From positions 1,416,501 through 1,480,500 of the forward strand of contig NZ_JNIR01000001.1 of the NCBI RefSeq assembly GCF_000702605.1: a DNA stretch of 64,000 nt, read 5' to 3'. Below, piece after piece: positions 55,174 through 63,995 of the stretch. This DNA comes from Exiguobacterium acetylicum DSM 20416 (GTDB taxonomy: Bacteria; Bacillota; Bacilli; Exiguobacteriales; Exiguobacteriaceae). Every line of letters begins with the position of its first letter. Within the stretch, counting starts at the first letter, position 1. The notes below the pieces were generated by a model. It did no database searches. It saw only the letters and a list, made by a program, of their open reading frames with translations, and had not been told where the DNA came from. A program made the translations under genes and the position numbers.

Positions 55174-56604
55174 TTACACCGAATCTGGTGATGAAAAAAA
55201 GACTTGTTCTAAACGCAATTTCCAATCTACCGGTTGATGCGTCCTTCTCTGCACTGGATTTTCCCACTCAATCGTTCCACATATATCACAACAACGTGGT
55301 TGTACGATTACCTGCTCATCAAAATGATGCAACAACATCGAACGGCGACATTCGTTCCGGTGAACGTAGTCCATCATCTGGTTGATCTCTTGTCGTTTTA
55401 ATTGTTTACGTTCCGTTTGCCACTGGATGATGCGTTCCTTCGACCACCCATTTTCGAGTTGTGATTTGAGTAACCGGTATGCCGGGTCTTCCGGGTTAAA
55501 ACGAAAACGACTTTCCATCTTGGCATAGGATTCGCCTTGATTCATCCCTTGTTGCAATTGATCGATCCACAAGACGGGTGCATATTGCGTGTCGATCAAG
55601 TACGTCTGTAATTGTTCATCTTGAGCAGCGTAGAGTAAGATTGCGGTCGCCTCTTTACCGTCACGTCCGGCACGTCCGACTTCCTGCATATAGGCTTCGA
55701 TCGTCGCAGGCATCGTATAATGAATGACCGTACGCACGTTGCCTTTATCGACACCCATTCCGAACGCACTCGTACACACGAGACAATCAATCTCATCATG
55801 AAGAAACTGTTGTTGGACAAGCTGGCGATCTTCTATCGTCAACCCAGCATGATAATAGGTCGCGCCGTCAATGATTCCAGCAATTCGTTCCGCTTCTTTA
55901 CGGGTTGTCGTATAGATGACGCATGGGCGAACGATGCGTTCCATCCACCGATCAACTGCCGCATCTTTTTCTTCTCGATCAACGCGATCGACAACATATT
56001 GGATTTCTGGTCGGTTGACAGAACGACGGATGATTTGTGGTTCGCGCATACGCAGTTGTGTTCGAATATCTTGCTCAACAGCACGCGTCGCTGTTGCCGT
56101 TAAGGCGAGACATGGTGGAAGGCCTAGTTCTTGTCGAATGTGACCAAGTCTTGCGTACTCCGGTCGAAATTCGTGTCCCCATTGGGAGATACAATGCGCC
56201 TCATCAACGACGAAGAGAGCAATATTGACCTGTTTTAGCCGAGCCCGAATCTGTGGTAGCGCGAGTTGTTCCGGCGATAAGTAAAGATATCGTAGATGTT
56301 CGAGTACAGATAAGATCTGCTCCTTCTCTTCTCGTGTCTCGACTGATGTTAATTTAGCGACAGATCGCTCTCCTCTGCGCTTGATTTGCATGACCTGATC
56401 TTCAATCAACGAGAGTAACGGAGACAAAATCAACGTCAGTCCTTCATTTTGTACATAAGACGGAAATTGATAACAGACAGATTTTCCTCCGCCTGTCGGC
56501 AAAATCGCTAATGTATCTGTTCCGTCTAGGATGGAATCGATGATTTGGCGTTGTCCAGGTCGAAATGCTTCGTATCCAAAATGACGATGCAATAACGCTT
56601 CCAT
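55174..56604 (-). CDS. recQ: ATP-dependent DNA helicase RecQ
   Basis: A 476-residue RecQ without a visible HRDC domain. It has FRPGQRQIIDSILDGTDTLA, LPTGGGKSVCYQFPSYV (Walker A), FVVDEAHCISQWGHEFR (DEAH), TATRAVEQDI and QEVGRAGRDGKEATAILLY. Zinc-binding cysteines lie near CRRSMLLHHF and CCDICG. The start at 56604 has GGGAGGG six bases upstream and shares one base with the ypbB stop (TAATG), so translation is coupled. Confidence 0.95.
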   Translation of the reverse strand: MEALLHRHFGYEAFRPGQRQIIDSILDGTDTLAILPTGGGKSVCYQFPSYVQNEGLTLILSPLLSLIEDQVMQIKRRGERSVAKLTSVETREEKEQILSVLEHLRYLYLSPEQLALPQIRARLKQVNIALFVVDEAHCISQWGHEFRPEYARLGHIRQELGLPPCLALTATATRAVEQDIRTQLRMREPQIIRRSVNRPEIQYVVDRVDREEKDAAVDRWMERIVRPCVIYTTTRKEAERIAGIIDGATYYHAGLTIEDRQLVQQQFLHDEIDCLVCTSAFGMGVDKGNVRTVIHYTMPATIEAYMQEVGRAGRDGKEATAILLYAAQDEQLQTYLIDTQYAPVLWIDQLQQGMNQGESYAKMESRFRFNPEDPAYRLLKSQLENGWSKERIIQWQTERKQLKRQEINQMMDYVHRNECRRSMLLHHFDEQVIVQPRCCDICGTIEWENPVQRRTHQPVDWKLRLEQVFFSSPDSV

Positions 56605-57626
56605 TAAATTCCCTCCCATTTACTACGTGCTAATACCAATCGAATTTGAAAATAAGATATATCGGATTGCATCTCGTTCTTGATTCGCTTCAGCGCGTAA
56701 GTTCCGAGTCGCTGTGCAATCTGTTGTACCTCTTCTTGCTGAGATGGCGTGACAAAATGATTCAGCGGAAAAGAAGGAGCATACATCGCGATCTCAACAA
56801 GATGATCTTCCATCGTACTATTTTTTAGCCGCCTTCGAATCGCAACCTCTTCAACGGTTAATCCCTGTTGCAACAACTCCCATGTCGTTTGAGCAGACTG
56901 CGTCATTTTTGATGTGTGTAGATCCATTCCTATTTGCTTGAGGAGTGGTGAGTTTTCCAAGTCATCGATGCACTTTCGCCAAGCGATCGTAAATTCGTAT
57001 TGGACAGTCTCCACATCCGTTTTCATCATTTGGGCTAATTGCGGATAAGACCATCCTGCTTGCACGCCAGACAAGCGATAACTAATCAATGTCGCATCGC
57101 GTTCTGACAAGTGCTCAAGGAGAAATATCAACTCTTGGTGCATATCATGTAACCATTCTGCTCGATTCGAGATGGTCGGAAGAACACTTTTTACCCATTC
57201 ACGGATGATGGTTTCCTGTTGCACAGGAATAAACGGCTGTTTCGCTTCCAAACAAACCATCGTTTGAACCAAAAGGCTGAGTCGTTTCCACATCATCTCA
57301 GCATAACCACGAAGTTCACCACCTAGTTGATCAATGATCGCACGATCCGTTTGCTCTACTAGTCGCGCGCCTTCGTACGTCAGTCGCAGTGTCTCTTGCC
57401 GCTCAATCCAATTCTTCTGCGCAAGTTCAGCCAAGATTGTTTCGAATCGCTGTTTACTGACTAATACAGTACCGAATACCGACTCTAAATCATAAAAATG
57501 AGCATCTTGCAGAGAAGTCGCTGATTTCTTTCCTTGAAAAACATGATAAAGACTGCGGTCAGATCGTTCATTTCGAAGGCGCTGGATCGATTCCAGAAAA
57601 ATACGCTCGAGTAAAGAAACTTCCAT
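56604..57626 (-). CDS. ypbB: YpbB, helix-turn-helix protein paired with RecQ
   Basis: A 340-residue helical protein. The C-terminal part (residues 230-300: TTWELLQQGLTVEEVAIRRR, LKNSTMEDHLVEIAMYAPSF) is the HTH_40 domain that in some RecQ helicases is fused at the C-terminus. In B. subtilis ypbB precedes recQ, as here, and overlaps it. It likely helps RecQ bind DNA or partners. GGAGGG lies ten bases before ATG. It is divergent from fer. Confidence 0.85.
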   Translation of the reverse strand: MEVSLLERIFLESIQRLRNERSDRSLYHVFQGKKSATSLQDAHFYDLESVFGTVLVSKQRFETILAELAQKNWIERQETLRLTYEGARLVEQTDRAIIDQLGGELRGYAEMMWKRLSLLVQTMVCLEAKQPFIPVQQETIIREWVKSVLPTISNRAEWLHDMHQELIFLLEHLSERDATLISYRLSGVQAGWSYPQLAQMMKTDVETVQYEFTIAWRKCIDDLENSPLLKQIGMDLHTSKMTQSAQTTWELLQQGLTVEEVAIRRRLKNSTMEDHLVEIAMYAPSFPLNHFVTPSQQEEVQQIAQRLGTYALKRIKNEMQSDISYFQIRLVLARSKWEGI

Positions 57627-57765
57627 ATGTCACGCTCCCTCCTGTTGTATGTCGTTTCCAAATCAAAGATGATATGCTATTCCTGTTTCATCGTTACGTT
57701 TTAGAGAGGCCGTTTGCGGGCATGTGATGATATATACATTTTCTGCTGTCACTTGTGCTTCGTCA

Positions 57766-57794
57766 TTGAAATGCAACGATGAGTCCGATACAAT
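57766..57794 (+). promoter_or_regulatory. fer promoter
   Basis: TTGAAA (57766-57771), 17 bases, TACAAT (57789-57794), about 60 bases before the ferredoxin start. A near-consensus sigma-A promoter. Confidence 0.85.
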
Positions 57795-57839
57795 GACATA
57801 TAGATGAGAACAGCGTGTTTCAATAATGTTTTCGTATAG

Positions 57840-58103
<264 letters not shown>

Positions 58104-58109
58104 GTGAAT

Positions 58110-58143
58110 AAAAAAAGATGTTTCCTCGCGAAGCATCTTTTTT
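58110..58143 (+). terminator. Terminator after fer
   Basis: AAAAAAGATG pairs with CATCTTTTTT, with inner TT/AA pairing; it starts ten bases after the fer stop. Confidence 0.85.
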
Positions 58144-58176
58144 ATTGGACTTTTTCTCATTCAATCTATCGATCAT

Positions 58177-59193
58177 CTAAAAAAAACGGATGTCACCAAT
58201 TGGCAACATCCGGTCTATGATTAGTAAAAATTTAGCGTTTACCTTTGATATACGGTACACCGACAGCTTTTGGTGCATCCGCACGACCAACGACACACCA
58301 GCAAGTGCTAAGATCGTCAATAAATACGGCGCAATCAACAAATACACTTGTGGAATTTGATCGAGTAACGGCAATTGCTGACCGATGATCGAAATCGCTT
58401 GAGCGAACCCGAAGAAGAGGGCTGCCCCCATGGCACCGAGTGGGTTCCATTTTCCGAAGATCATCGCCGCAATCGCGAGGAAGCCTTGACCGAGAATCGT
58501 CGTCACACTGAAGTTCAATGAAATCGACGTCGCGTAGACAGCACCAGCAAGACCGCCGAAACCACCAGAGATCATAACGCCGATGAAACGCATCTTCGTG
58601 ACGTTGATTCCCATTGTGTCCGCTGCCATCGGGTGTTCCCCGACAGAACGTAAACGAAGACCAAATGGTGTCTTGAAGATGATGTACCATGCGACGAACG
58701 CGAGAACGATCGCAATATACGATGTGTAGTAGACGTTCGCGAAGAACATCTTCAAGACTGGAATATCAGACAAGAATGGTACATTTTCTTTCGAAATCCG
58801 GTTTGGAATCGAATCTGTCTGTCCTTTACTGTAAAGTGCACGGACAAGGAAGATCGCAAGACCAACCGCAAGCAAGTTGATCGCTACTCCAAGAACCGTT
58901 TGGTCTGCTCGGAATAGGATTGCTGGAATCGCAAGGAACAGTGAGAAGACCGCTCCGACGACGATCGCGATGAGCATCGCAAGCCAAGGACTCGCAGCAC
59001 CTAAGCCCATTTTCGATAAAGTCAATGCCGTGACGACACCTGTGAAGGCACCCATGACCATTAATCCTTCTAACGCGATGTTGACGACGCCAGAACGCTC
59101 ACTGAAAATGCCGCCAAGTGCTGCAATGATTAACGGAGCCGAATAGGCGAGTGCGATTGGCACGATGATATAAAGTACTTCAAGAAAGCCCAT
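58177..59193 (-). CDS. nupQ: NupQ-like nucleoside ABC permease, C-terminus frameshifted
   Basis: The reading frame has 338 codons and about eight to ten membrane spans (SGVVNIALEGLMVMGAFTGV, LRSVGEHPMAADTMGINVTK). Up to LTILALAG it is a normal BmpB/NupQ permease. Then it continues with unrelated residues that read through the terminator hairpin to 58177. In another frame the expected end VVGRADAPKAVGVPYIKGKR and a TAA at 58232 are present. A two-base GT insertion in the repeat at 58293-58298 explains this; the repaired protein has 319 residues. It shares one base with nupP. Confidence 0.88.
   Translation of the reverse strand: MGFLEVLYIIVPIALAYSAPLIIAALGGIFSERSGVVNIALEGLMVMGAFTGVVTALTLSKMGLGAASPWLAMLIAIVVGAVFSLFLAIPAILFRADQTVLGVAINLLAVGLAIFLVRALYSKGQTDSIPNRISKENVPFLSDIPVLKMFFANVYYTSYIAIVLAFVAWYIIFKTPFGLRLRSVGEHPMAADTMGINVTKMRFIGVMISGGFGGLAGAVYATSISLNFSVTTILGQGFLAIAAMIFGKWNPLGAMGAALFFGFAQAISIIGQQLPLLDQIPQVYLLIAPYLLTILALAGVSLVVRMHQKLSVYRISKVNAKFLLIIDRMLPIGDIRFF
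58183..58216 (-). terminator. Terminator of the nup operon
   Basis: On the minus strand CGGATGTTGCCAATTGG..ACATCCG forms a stem followed by eight T. It lies inside the present nupQ reading frame but downstream of the repaired nupQ stop at 58232. Confidence 0.85.
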
Positions 59194-60263
59194 TATTGAC
59201 CGGCTCCTTTCGCTTTTTTAGATTCTTTCTTAACCGTGAACTTCTCGATGACGAGACGAATCGCGTAACCCGAAGCCACGAAGATGATGATGAATGCGAT
59301 GATGATTTTGATCAGTTCCGGTGGAATACCAATCTGTTGCATCGACAGACCACCGATATTGAGTCCTGCAAACAGTAACGCCGCGAGAACGACACCGATC
59401 GGGTTATTCGCACCTAACAAGGCAACCGCGATTCCGTCGAATCCAACACCTGTGAAGGACGCGTTCAATGTCATGTTTTGGAACGTCCCAAGACCTTCCA
59501 TCGCTCCAGCGAGACCTGCGAACACACCTGAGATGACGAACGATAAGATGATGTTTCGGTTAACGCCCATCCCTGCATACTCTGCAGCATTTTTATTGAA
59601 TCCAACTGCTCGGAGTTCATAACCAAGCGTTGTTTTCCACAAAATGAACCAGAAGACGAGGGCAGCGATGACTGCGATGAAAATCCCGTTATGCAATCGT
59701 GAAAAATCCGTCATCTCTTGTAAGAACGGTGAAGCAAGGGATGCTGATTCCTTGACTGACTCCGTCCGCTCGTTCGTAATACCGATGACATGACGTAAAA
59801 TATCATTCGTCACATATAATGCGATATAGTTCATCATGATTGACGTGATGACTTCATGCACATGAAACTTCGCTTTTAAGATACCAGGAATCGATGCCCA
59901 AAGTGCACCTGCTAAACCTGCTCCAATTAGAGCAAGCGGTAAATGAATCGCCATCGGTAGATCAAACTCAATCCCGATCCAAACTGCGACCATCCACCCG
60001 ACGAGAACCTGACCTTCAACCCCGATGTTAAAGAGTCCAGTTCGGAAAGCAAACGCGACAGCAAGACCGGCAAAGATCAACGGAGCTGCTGCTCGCAATG
60101 TTTCACCGATGCTGTATGGTTCGCCAAAAATACCATAGAATAACTGATCAAAACCGGCAATCGGATCGTACCCGCCGATGACCATGACGATCGCCCCGAC
60201 GACCATTCCAAGGATGATGGAAAGAATCGGAATGAGGATGCCGTAAAAACGCTCTAACTTCAT
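59193..60263 (-). CDS. nupP: NupP-like nucleoside ABC permease
   Basis: A 356-residue membrane permease of the BPD_transp_2 type with about ten spans. TGLFNIGVEGQVLVGWMVAV and LRAVGFNKNAAEYAGMGVNR are typical. With NupQ it forms the channel of a nucleoside importer. The start overlaps the nupO stop by four bases (ATGA), and its stop shares one base with nupQ. A short Lys-rich tail ends the protein. Confidence 0.92.
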   Translation of the reverse strand: MKLERFYGILIPILSIILGMVVGAIVMVIGGYDPIAGFDQLFYGIFGEPYSIGETLRAAAPLIFAGLAVAFAFRTGLFNIGVEGQVLVGWMVAVWIGIEFDLPMAIHLPLALIGAGLAGALWASIPGILKAKFHVHEVITSIMMNYIALYVTNDILRHVIGITNERTESVKESASLASPFLQEMTDFSRLHNGIFIAVIAALVFWFILWKTTLGYELRAVGFNKNAAEYAGMGVNRNIILSFVISGVFAGLAGAMEGLGTFQNMTLNASFTGVGFDGIAVALLGANNPIGVVLAALLFAGLNIGGLSMQQIGIPPELIKIIIAFIIIFVASGYAIRLVIEKFTVKKESKKAKGAGQ

Positions 60264-61789
60264 GAATGACCTACCTCCTCTTTCTTACCGCCGGCCATCA
60301 AGAAGCCAAGCTCGATCTCATTCGTTTCTTTTGGATCCAAGAAGGCAACTGTTTTTCCTTCATAAAGAACGGCAATCCGATCTGATACTTGAAGAATTTC
60401 TTCGAGTTCGAATGAAATCAACAAGACAGCGCGACCTTTTTCGCGTTCAAGAACCAACTGTTCATGAATGAACTCGATTGCTCCGACATCAAGACCACGT
60501 GTCGGCTGTGCTGCAATCAATAGGTCTGGTGAACGATCGACTTCACGCGCAATGATCGCTTTTTGCTGGTTACCACCTGACAAGGCACGAGCAAACGTCT
60601 CTGGACTTGGAGTTCGGACGTCGAACTTCTCGATGAGCGTTTTTGCTTTTTCCATGACTTGTTTATAGTTCATGATGCCTGCTTTTGAATACGGTTGTTT
60701 GTAATACGTTTGTAAGACCATGTTATGTCCGATTGAATAATCGAGGACAAGTCCATGTTTATGACGGTCTTGCGGAATGTGACCGACACCTGATTCCGTC
60801 ACTTTACGTGGCTTCAAGTTTTTGATCGATTTATTGTTGAGGAAGATTTCTCCACTATCCGCTTTACGGAGACCAGTGATGGCTTCAATCAATTCCGTTT
60901 GCCCGTTCCCGTCGATTCCGGCAATTCCGACGATCTCTCCGGCACGAATGTCGAGATTTAATCCATCGACGGCTTTGATGCCGCGACTGTCCTTGACGAC
61001 TAGATCCTTGATGTCGAGAACGAGTTCTTGTGGAGTTGCCTTGGAATACTCCGCATTAAAGTTGACTTCACGACCTACCATCATTTCAGCAAGACGCGAC
61101 TGTGTCATCGTCTCATCGATATCGACCGTTCCGATATACTTACCACGGCGAATCGTCGTACAGCGATCAGCTACTTCCATGATTTCCTTCAGTTTGTGCG
61201 TGATGAGGATGATCGACTTTCCTTCTGCGATCAAGCGATTCATGATCTGAATCAATTCTTTGATCTCTTGTGGTGTCAAGACAGCAGATGGTTCATCGAA
61301 GATCAAGATGTCTGCACCACGGTACAACGTCTTTAAAATTTCAACACGCTGTTGCATTCCGACTGAGATATCCTCGATTTTTGCATCAGGATCAACAGCA
61401 AGACCATACTGTTCAGAAATCTGGCGTACCTTCTCACGTGCAGTTGCACGGTCGATCTTAATTCCGGCACGTGGCTCTGCACCTAAAATGATGTTTTCAG
61501 TAACAGTGAAATTTTGAACGAGCATGAAGTGTTGGTGCACCATACCGATTCCAAGATCGTTCGCGACGTTCGGACTCGTAATATTGGCTTTTTCACCACG
61601 TACACGAATTTCTCCAGCCTCAGGCTGATACAAACCAAATAAGACGTTCATCAGCGTCGATTTTCCGGCACCGTTTTCACCAAGTAAAGCGTGAATCTCA
61701 CCTTTCCGAAGCTGGAGCGTGATATTATCATTTGCGACGAAACTGCCAAACTCTTTTCTAATGTTCAGCATCTCAATGACGTATTCCAA
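60260..61789 (-). CDS. nupO: NupO-like nucleoside ABC ATPase
   Basis: A 509-residue ATPase with two ABC domains. The first has LLGENGAGKSTLMNVLFGLY, a Q-loop MVHQHFMLV and VGMQQRVEILKTLYRGADIL. The second has GIAGIDGNGQTELIEAITGL and LSGGNQQKAIIAREVDRSPD. It powers import through NupPQ. The start is TTG at 61789 with GGGAG about nine bases upstream. A hairpin in the bmpA gap may lower its level relative to the lipoprotein. Confidence 0.93.
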   Translation of the reverse strand: MEYVIEMLNIRKEFGSFVANDNITLQLRKGEIHALLGENGAGKSTLMNVLFGLYQPEAGEIRVRGEKANITSPNVANDLGIGMVHQHFMLVQNFTVTENIILGAEPRAGIKIDRATAREKVRQISEQYGLAVDPDAKIEDISVGMQQRVEILKTLYRGADILIFDEPSAVLTPQEIKELIQIMNRLIAEGKSIILITHKLKEIMEVADRCTTIRRGKYIGTVDIDETMTQSRLAEMMVGREVNFNAEYSKATPQELVLDIKDLVVKDSRGIKAVDGLNLDIRAGEIVGIAGIDGNGQTELIEAITGLRKADSGEIFLNNKSIKNLKPRKVTESGVGHIPQDRHKHGLVLDYSIGHNMVLQTYYKQPYSKAGIMNYKQVMEKAKTLIEKFDVRTPSPETFARALSGGNQQKAIIAREVDRSPDLLIAAQPTRGLDVGAIEFIHEQLVLEREKGRAVLLISFELEEILQVSDRIAVLYEGKTVAFLDPKETNEIELGFLMAGGKKEEVGHS

Positions 61790-61814
61790 GAAAATCCACT
61801 CCCATGTTTAGTTT

Positions 61815-61848
61815 AAAAGGGGGAGCCGCAATGCTAGCGACCCCCGCT
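61815..61848 (-). terminator. Partial terminator between bmpA and nupO
   Basis: On the minus strand GGGGGTCGC..GCGGCTCCCCC folds into a stem followed by TTTTAAAC. It lies between the lipoprotein and ATPase genes and probably lets only part of the transcripts continue. Confidence 0.7.
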
Positions 61849-61855
61849 TTCATTA

Positions 61856-62929
61856 TTATTTCAGTGACGCTTCGTATTCTTTGTACTCGTCGTCTGTCGC
61901 TGGGACTTTAACGTCGCCATCGATGATTTGTTTTTTATACTCTTCGACTTTGTCGAGCGCTTCTTTCGAAACGTTGTCTTTCGAAGGTGCGATATCAACA
62001 CCGCCATCTTTTAGACCGAACTCAACAACTTTACCTGCTGGGAAGTTGCCGTCTTTCGTATCTTTTGAGACTTGCTCAACAGCTGTATCGACACGTTTGA
62101 CCATTGACGTCAATGTGACGTTCTCTGGCATTCCTTCTTCGACTTGGTCACGGTCTACACCGATAACCCAAACATCTTCACCATTCTTCTTACGGTTTTT
62201 CGCTTCTGTGAATACCCCTTGTCCTGTACCACCAGCTGCGTGATAGATGACGTCGACTTTTTTACCGTACATACCTGAAGCGATTGCTTGTCCTTTTTCA
62301 GCAGCATTGAAGTCTTCTGCATATTGTACTTCGATGTCTGCATCAGGGTTGACTGCTTTAACACCTGCTTTGAATCCACTTTCGAACTTCTTGATCAAGT
62401 CAGAGTTAACGCCACCGACGAATCCGACTTTATCTGATTTCGTCGTCAAACCAGCAACAACACCAACGAGGAACGAGCCTTCGTTTTCTTTGAAGACGAT
62501 TGACGCGACGTTTGGCTTGTCAACGACCATATCGACGAGTGCAAAGTTGCTCTTTTTGAACTGATCCGCTACTTTACCGATATCTTCTCCCATCAAGAAC
62601 CCGATACCGAGGATCAAGTCGTATTTAGCACGAGCTAATTGTTGAAGGTTTGGTTGATAATCCGATTGTTTTGCAGATTGAAGATATTTGTAGCCAGTAC
62701 CTTCTTTTAAGTCGTTGTCTTTTCCGAACTTTTGGATACCTTCCCAAGCAGATTGGTTGAATGATTTATCATCAACACCGCCTGTATCTGTAACCATACC
62801 TACTTTAAAGCCGTCTGATTTGCTGCCGCTACCTGAATCTTTTGAATCGTCGTTGCCACCACATGCTGCAAGGACCGAACTCATTGCTAAACCTGTTGCT
62901 GCTAATGCGAGAAGTGACTTCTTTTTCAT
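61856..62929 (-). CDS. nupN: BmpA/NupN nucleoside-binding lipoprotein
   Basis: A 357-residue substrate-binding lipoprotein of the BMP family. The signal peptide LLALAATGLAMSSVLAACGG has lipobox LAAC. The mature part has VGMVTDTGGVDDKSFNQSAW and GFVGGVNSDLIKKFESGFKA, typical of purine-nucleoside-binding proteins (PnrA/BmpA). The start at 62929 has AAAGGGG about nine bases upstream. It is first in nupNOPQ. A cre-like box lies 94 bases upstream. Confidence 0.93.
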   Translation of the reverse strand: MKKKSLLALAATGLAMSSVLAACGGNDDSKDSGSGSKSDGFKVGMVTDTGGVDDKSFNQSAWEGIQKFGKDNDLKEGTGYKYLQSAKQSDYQPNLQQLARAKYDLILGIGFLMGEDIGKVADQFKKSNFALVDMVVDKPNVASIVFKENEGSFLVGVVAGLTTKSDKVGFVGGVNSDLIKKFESGFKAGVKAVNPDADIEVQYAEDFNAAEKGQAIASGMYGKKVDVIYHAAGGTGQGVFTEAKNRKKNGEDVWVIGVDRDQVEEGMPENVTLTSMVKRVDTAVEQVSKDTKDGNFPAGKVVEFGLKDGGVDIAPSKDNVSKEALDKVEEYKKQIIDGDVKVPATDDEYKEYEASLK

Positions 62930-63022
62930 CTGGAAAATCCCCTTTCGAATATGGTCATACAAAGTTCAAGACTACGTCTAGCACCCGAGGCTGGCGATGA
63001 GGAGCGTTACGTAGGTTATGAC

Positions 63023-63036
63023 GGAAAGCGCTTTCA
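63023..63036. promoter_or_regulatory. cre-like CcpA box upstream of the nup operon
   Basis: Minus-strand TGAAAGCGCTTTCC matches the CcpA consensus at 13 of 14 positions and is a near-perfect palindrome. It lies between the GntR gene and bmpA. Confidence 0.65.
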
Positions 63037-63058
63037 GTATTCATCCTAAAACAATGGC

Positions 63059-63779
63059 TCACACACGTTTACGGATGACGTGGAAATCAAACTTATCTGC
63101 TCGGAAATAGTTCGCTGAAAAAAGAACGGAACGGTCGAGCTCATCATAATGCGTTTGACGCAACGCGAGCAAAGGTTGGTCCGTATGTAATTGTTCAGCG
63201 ATTTTCGGATCAATACGTGGCTCGATGTGCGTCACGGCATGCGTGACACGTCGTCCAAGTTCTTTTTTCTAAAGCATCAAATAATGATGTCGAAGAGGTG
63301 AACTGCTCTTCATTTTTAATATAATGGCTTGGAATCTTATCGATACAATAGACGACAGGAACATCCCCTGCGAGTCGGATTCGTTCGATTCGATAAACCA
63401 ATTCATCCGGACCAAGTTGAAAACGTTCTCGGTCGCGCTCAGTCGGTTGGACCATCTCGGATGATAACACTTCTGATGTCGGAACCATACCTGCGCGCGC
63501 AATCATTTCTGTTACGCTGTACAATTCTTCGATTCCAGAAGTAAACGGTGGTCTTGCATTGATAAACGTACCGACACCGTGTTTACGGATGACGATGTTC
63601 TCATCTTCAAGAATTCGTAATGCCTCTCGAAGAGTAGCTCGACTGACGCCAAGTTGCTTTGAAAGTTCAAACTCTGAAGGGAGCTTCTCGCCTTCCTTGT
63701 AAACGCCGTCATCGATGTCAGACTTGATCTTTTCAATCACACGTAAATAAAGCAAACGATGATCTAATTTAATCGACAT
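63059..63779 (-). pseudogene. GntR/UTRA regulator, frameshifted
   Basis: A HutC-subfamily GntR regulator. The winged helix has YKEGEKLPSEFELSKQLGVS and RATLREALRILEDENIVIRK. The UTRA domain has VYRIERIRLAGDVPVVYCID. The frame from 63779 ends early at 63210 after LFDALEKRTW. In the next frame the normal end continues: KELGRRVTHAVTHIEPRID, LRQTHYDELDRSVLFSANYF, ending at 63059. One extra A in a run of six (complement of 63263-63268) breaks it; repaired length is 239 residues. It likely controlled nupNOPQ. GGAG lies seven bases before the start. Confidence 0.88.
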
Positions 63780-63817
63780 GACGCATCTCCATCCTCTATC
63801 TAGTTGTAACCAGTGCT

Positions 63818-63829
63818 CAGACTTCTGAC
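63818..63829. promoter_or_regulatory. Inverted repeat before the GntR gene, possible operator
   Basis: TCAGACTTCTGA has 5-base arms around CT, 39 bases upstream of the GntR start. Its reverse strand shares AGAAGTCTGA with the second site at 63899-63913. Confidence 0.4.
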
Positions 63830-63898
63830 GTATGAGAACTCCAGCCAAGATAAGTATATGACGCCCAACACAATCCTGCAATCATTTTGTAACAGGTT

Positions 63899-63913
63899 AG
63901 AAGTCTGACTTCT
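63899..63913. promoter_or_regulatory. Second inverted repeat before the GntR gene
   Basis: AGAAGTCTGACTTCT is a perfect 7-base inverted repeat around a central T. It lies about 80 bases further upstream than the first site and shares ten bases with it. Confidence 0.4.
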
Positions 63914-63950
63914 GGCGCTTTTGTAACCCTTTTCATAACGCAATCAATAA

Positions 63951-63995
63951 TGGAAGAAAATAGGGCATTCTACCTAAGAATGCCCCTTCTTTTTT
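63951..63995. terminator. Terminator at the right edge
   Basis: GGGCATTCT (63963-63971) pairs with AGAATGCCC (63977-63985), with T-rich sequence on both sides. It probably ends a gene outside the window. Confidence 0.75.

Noticed and set aside
58232-58690. Separate 152-residue gene inside nupQ
   Set aside because: Only its last 20 residues look like protein; these are the frameshifted end of nupQ.
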